From contig NZ_JAHXBN010000012.1 of assembly GCF_019924045.1 (NCBI RefSeq), positions 248,001-312,000 on the forward strand: a stretch of DNA of 64,000 nt, given 5' to 3'. The position numbers and the translations under genes were made by a program. Below are positions 61,192 to 64,000 of this stretch, one piece after another. The stretch comes from Dyadobacter fermentans (GTDB lineage: Bacteria; Bacteroidota; Bacteroidia; Cytophagales; Spirosomataceae). Below the pieces are notes generated by a model, which had not been told where the DNA came from, ran no database searches, and saw only the letters and a program-made list of their open reading frames with translations. Position 1 is the stretch's first letter; each line of letters starts with the position of its first letter.

Positions 61192-61992
61192 ATGAAGCAA
61201 CTTCTCTCGCTCGTTCTCGCCTTTGTTCCGGTAATGTACTCCGCCAACGTATACGGCCAGGGTAATACAGTCGGTCTGATCGCCCATCGGGGCGGGGTAG
61301 TGGATAGCACTTTTACGGAAAATGGCCTGCCGGCGTTGAAGGAAGCCGTGCGCCAGGGGTACAAGATGGTCGAAACCGATATGCGCGTGACGGCCGACGG
61401 TGTTTTGATCGCCAATCACGATGCTGATTTCAACCGGTTCTATGGCGATCCACGGAAAGTGACGGAGACAAAATGGGGGGATGCGCGGGCATTGACGAGC
61501 AAGCTCGATGGCAACCATCCCATGCTCCTCGAAAATGTATTCAGATTTTGCGCTGAACATAAAATAGCCATCATGCTCGATAATAAGATTGCCGGGCTGG
61601 ACTCTGCGCTCTTTTCCGGACTGATCGCCATGCTCGACCGGTACCATCTTCGGGAGTCGGCCATCATGATCGGTACCGATGAATCCACCGAGTTTTTTAC
61701 AGGAAAAGTACGGCTAAGCTGCTCCCGGAAGCAGTTAGAGGAAAACATGAAAAAGCCGGGCTACCGGCCGGATCATTATTATCTGTTCGAAAGGCCGGTC
61801 AATCTTACGCGCGAGGACGTGGCATGGACGAGGAAGCATCATATCCGCCTGGTAGCGGCGATCAACAAATACCATTACCGCAAATCGGCCGAGATGATGG
61901 CCGACGCTAAAAAGGATTGCGAGCGCATGCTTGCGTACGGCGTAAACGAATTTCAAATCGATTCGGAGTTCCGGCAATTCCTGCTGAAATAA
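61192..61992 (+). CDS. Secreted glycerophosphodiester phosphodiesterase family protein
   Basis: Exported enzyme of 266 aa (signal peptide of about 23 residues, ending YGQ) of the GDPD family, hydrolysing glycerophosphodiesters to glycerol-3-phosphate and an alcohol. Catalytic elements: LIAHRGGV (His near 33), the acid/base ETDMRVTADGVLIANHDADFNRF with Glu/Asp and His ligands (about 64-85). A late LLENVFRFCAEHKIAIMLDNK matches the family's ExxLFxxA region, with D for the usual E in the LDNK strand. Start supported by a -7 box. Transcribed alone. Confidence 0.87.
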   Translation: MKQLLSLVLAFVPVMYSANVYGQGNTVGLIAHRGGVVDSTFTENGLPALKEAVRQGYKMVETDMRVTADGVLIANHDADFNRFYGDPRKVTETKWGDARALTSKLDGNHPMLLENVFRFCAEHKIAIMLDNKIAGLDSALFSGLIAMLDRYHLRESAIMIGTDESTEFFTGKVRLSCSRKQLEENMKKPGYRPDHYYLFERPVNLTREDVAWTRKHHIRLVAAINKYHYRKSAEMMADAKKDCERMLAYGVNEFQIDSEFRQFLLK

Positions 61993-62078
61993 TTTTTCTC
62001 AAAAAAATGATAAACCGTTTTAGGGATTGACGGAAGTTGTTTGACTATACATTCAGATCCGAGTAAAGGAGCACCCTG

Positions 62079-62633
62079 ATGACTAAAATTCTAACCGATG
62101 AACAGCTGGTAACGCAGCTCCGCGAAGGCAACAAGCGTGCTTTTGAGGAGATCTACGACCGTTACTGGTATAAACTGTTCTGCATTTCCTACCATCAGGT
62201 AGGATCGCGGGAGGAATCGGAGGAACTTGTGCATGATATATTCGAGAGCCTTTGGAACAAACGCTCGGATACTGAAATCCGGAACCTGGCAACGTACCTG
62301 GTGATAGCGATGAAATACCGGGTGACGAATTTTATCAAGTCCCAGATTACCTGGCGTCGGTACCAGGAATACCTGATTTTGAACAAAATCCAGGAAACTT
62401 ACTCGACAGACGACATTGTGCAGTTTTCGGATCTTTCGCGCGCGGTGGACGAGGTGATGCGCAAGCTGCCGGAAAAGACCAGCCGGGTGTTCCAGTTGAG
62501 CCGGTTCGAGAACCGTCCCGTGAAAGACATCGCCGAGGAGTTGCACATTTCCGAAAAAGCGGTGGAATACCATATTACCAAATCATTGAAAGCATTGAGA
62601 GAAAATCTCTGGATGTATTATTCGAGCAACTAA
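62079..62633 (+). CDS. ECF-type RNA polymerase sigma factor (sigma-70 family)
   Basis: Sigma factor of 184 aa: region 2 (about 25-95; FEEIYDRYWYKLFCISYHQV) and region 4 (about 125-180; KTSRVFQLSRFENRPVKDIAEEL and EKAVEYHITKSLKAL). It belongs to the Bacteroidota FecI-like group that directs transcription of an outer-membrane receptor. A strong Shine-Dalgarno, AAAGGAG, lies 8 bp before the ATG, unusual in this window. It is followed after 20 bp by a FecR-type anti-sigma gene and then a SusC gene, the standard trio for cell-surface signalling. Confidence 0.93.
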   Translation: MTKILTDEQLVTQLREGNKRAFEEIYDRYWYKLFCISYHQVGSREESEELVHDIFESLWNKRSDTEIRNLATYLVIAMKYRVTNFIKSQITWRRYQEYLILNKIQETYSTDDIVQFSDLSRAVDEVMRKLPEKTSRVFQLSRFENRPVKDIAEELHISEKAVEYHITKSLKALRENLWMYYSSN

Positions 62634-62653
62634 ACCTATACACGCCTCCGCAA

Positions 62654-63655
62654 ATGACACCCGAAAGTTACGACCAACTGATACAAAAATACATTGCCGG
62701 TGAAACCACGGCGGAAGAGGATTTGCGGGTTGAACAATACCTGAAAGAGAATCCGGCGGAAGACTCTGAAGTGCTGCTGTCCGAAAAAGACGAGATCGGT
62801 CAGCGCATTCGTCAGAGGGTTCTGGCCAATACGACGCGAAAGCCCGTAAAAATAGGCTGGTGGGCCGCCGCTGCTGCATCGGTGGCATTGCTGGCAGGTG
62901 TGTTCTGGTACAATGCCCCCAAACGGGGCGCCTATTTCCCTGCATTGGGTTCCATATGGACGTGGAGCGACGATAGTGAAGGTTTTGCGGTGAGCAACAC
63001 CTCGCACAAGCCCCAGCGGCTCACTTTGGAGGATGGCAGCGTGGTGATCCTGCAACCCAACAGCCGGATCAGCTATCCCGAGCATTTCGGAGAGCGAAAA
63101 AGAACGGTGTATCTGCACGGTGAGGCGTTTTTCCAGGTAAAGAGAGATGTGACCAAGCCGTTTATCGTTTCAACGGAAAATCTGGCGACTCAGGTTTTGG
63201 GGACGAGTTTCAATGTGAAATCTTACGATGGCGCCGGCTCGATAGAAGTGCAGGTGGCTACCGGGCGGGTTTCCGTTTATGAAACTTCCGAAAGCAAGAC
63301 GGCCAGCAAAAACGGTTTCATACTGACGCCGAACCAGAAGGTGGTATTCGATAAGGAATCGCGGAAAATGGAGCTGGGCATAGTGAAGAACCCGGTGGCT
63401 GTTAAACCGGCCGAGGCGGGCGTGCGGTTTGAGTTTGCCGAAATACCTGCCATGGATGTGTTGGCATTACTGGAAAAGACCTACGGTATTGATATCGTCG
63501 TGGAAGGCGATGTTTTACGGAATTGTCTTTTCACGGGCGACCTTAATGAACTGCCGATGTTCGATCAGCTTGATCTGATCTGCAAGGCCGTGAATGCAGA
63601 ATATGAACGCCGTGGCGCTTCGCTGTTTATTTCGGGCGAAGGGTGCGGTAACTGA
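62654..63655 (+). CDS. FecR-domain anti-sigma factor
   Basis: Membrane anti-sigma of 333 aa. The cytoplasmic N-terminal region (about 1-72) contains LIQKYIAGETTAEEDLRVEQYL; one transmembrane helix at about 74-94 (WAAAAASVALLAGVFW); the periplasmic FecR domain (about 105-215; LEDGSVVILQPNSRISYP, RTVYLHGEAFFQV) and C-terminal DUF4974 (about 250-325; FEFAEIPAMDVLALLEKTYGIDIVVEG). It transmits a signal from the outer-membrane receptor to the sigma factor encoded 20 bp upstream. A hairpin separates it from the receptor gene. Confidence 0.93.
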   Translation: MTPESYDQLIQKYIAGETTAEEDLRVEQYLKENPAEDSEVLLSEKDEIGQRIRQRVLANTTRKPVKIGWWAAAAASVALLAGVFWYNAPKRGAYFPALGSIWTWSDDSEGFAVSNTSHKPQRLTLEDGSVVILQPNSRISYPEHFGERKRTVYLHGEAFFQVKRDVTKPFIVSTENLATQVLGTSFNVKSYDGAGSIEVQVATGRVSVYETSESKTASKNGFILTPNQKVVFDKESRKMELGIVKNPVAVKPAEAGVRFEFAEIPAMDVLALLEKTYGIDIVVEGDVLRNCLFTGDLNELPMFDQLDLICKAVNAEYERRGASLFISGEGCGN

Positions 63656-63673
63656 TGGAGAAAGAAAAAGCAA

Positions 63674-63705
63674 GCCGGCCATGCGCTAGCATGTCCGGCC
63701 GTTTT
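63674..63705 (+). terminator. Hairpin between fecR and susC genes
   Basis: CCGGCCATGC (63675-63684) can pair with GCATGTCCGG (63689-63698), one mismatch, followed by CCGTTTTG. A possible weak terminator or processing hairpin; the downstream SusC gene may therefore have lower or separate expression. Confidence 0.5.
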
Positions 63706-63774
63706 GAATACCCTTCCTGGCAGAAGGATACTGTTTGTTTTTGAGTTGTTCAGTTCACAAAAACCTTTAAAATT

Positions 63775-64000
63775 ATGCATAAAAAAATACCCTACAAAAG
63801 GGTTGTTTACAAAGTCATGAGTACTACCGCTAAACAACTTTTCCTTGCTTTGATATGCTGCGGGATCTCCATGGCACACGGCGTTTATAGCCAGGAGTTG
63901 CTGAACAAGGAGATTTCACTGAAAGTCGAGTCGTTGGAAATCAGGCAGGTATTGCGCCAGATTGAAAAACAGGCCGACGTCAAATTCGTATACAGCTCGG
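63775..64000 (+). CDS. SusC/RagA-type TonB receptor with STN domain, N-terminal part
   Basis: Starts at ATG 63775 and runs off the right edge (about 75 codons visible). A basic N-terminus (MHKKIPYKRVVYK) precedes a hydrophobic signal segment (FLALICCGISMAHG, ending YSQE), then the STN domain begins (ISLKVESLEIRQVLRQIEKQ, then VKFVYSS). The STN domain is the contact for FecR in surface signalling, so this is the outer-membrane receptor of the sigma/FecR trio. Plug and barrel are off-window; the partner SusD cannot be seen. Two Cys in the signal segment are not a lipobox. Confidence 0.85.
   Translation, partial: MHKKIPYKRVVYKVMSTTAKQLFLALICCGISMAHGVYSQELLNKEISLKVESLEIRQVLRQIEKQADVKFVYSS

Overview
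The window looks like chromosomal DNA of a Cytophagales bacterium (phylum Bacteroidota), most like Dyadobacter or another member of the Spirosomataceae; the genus is an inference from gene content. The evidence is two complete SusC/SusD pairs and a third SusC start behind a sigma/FecR pair, two secreted proteins with C-terminal type IX secretion (T9SS) sorting domains, a sensor kinase with a Reg_prop propeller, and several Bacteroidota-type -7 boxes (TAnnTTTG). I see no rRNA, tRNA, CRISPR array, insertion sequence, prophage or plasmid gene set.

Layout. 1-7 kb: start of a cytochrome P450 (cut by the left edge), Dps, a SYLF protein, a KTSC protein, a TonB receptor and a GMC oxidoreductase. 7-17 kb: secreted esterase, T9SS-sorted subtilisin with a small barrel protein, and a DUF1501/DUF1553 pair. 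17-21 kb: zinc peptidase, DUF4287 protein, response regulator and PAS kinase. 21-29 kb: SusC plus SusD-like_2 pair, secreted metallo-beta-lactamase-fold protein, lipoprotein hydrolase, and two small AT-rich membrane-protein genes. 29-39 kb: YahK-type alcohol dehydrogenase, outer-membrane protein, phytase-esterase-like lipoprotein, a broken small gene, a second SusC/SusD pair and a Crp-type regulator. 39-49 kb: an SDR lacking its catalytic residues, a DeoR regulator with a 36-bp palindrome facing a DUF4406 gene, a kinase, a TonB receptor and a large hybrid sensor kinase. 49-64 kb: YtxJ, XRE regulator, HtrA without a signal peptide, quinone-oxidoreductase-like enzyme with a divergent AraC regulator, T9SS-sorted SGNH esterase, a VOC dioxygenase/esterase/pirin cluster, regulators, stress proteins, a GDPD, and a sigma/FecR/SusC system cut by the right edge.

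How the genes work together. Most of the window concerns outer-membrane uptake and extracellular degradation: receptors, secreted hydrolases and their sensors. Smaller themes are oxidative and electrophile stress (Dps, YtxJ, dioxygenase/esterase/pirin, quinone oxidoreductase) and local transcriptional control.

The most unusual signal is a family of intergenic arrays made of 10-bp units with a GTCA (or TGAC) core. It occurs at four places (1899-2003, 4907-5268, 7063-7350, 56477-56700). Each has a GTCA-oriented left arm and a TGAC-oriented right arm, so either strand could fold into a long imperfect hairpin, and each begins within about 5-13 bp of a stop codon. I do not recognise this as a described element.
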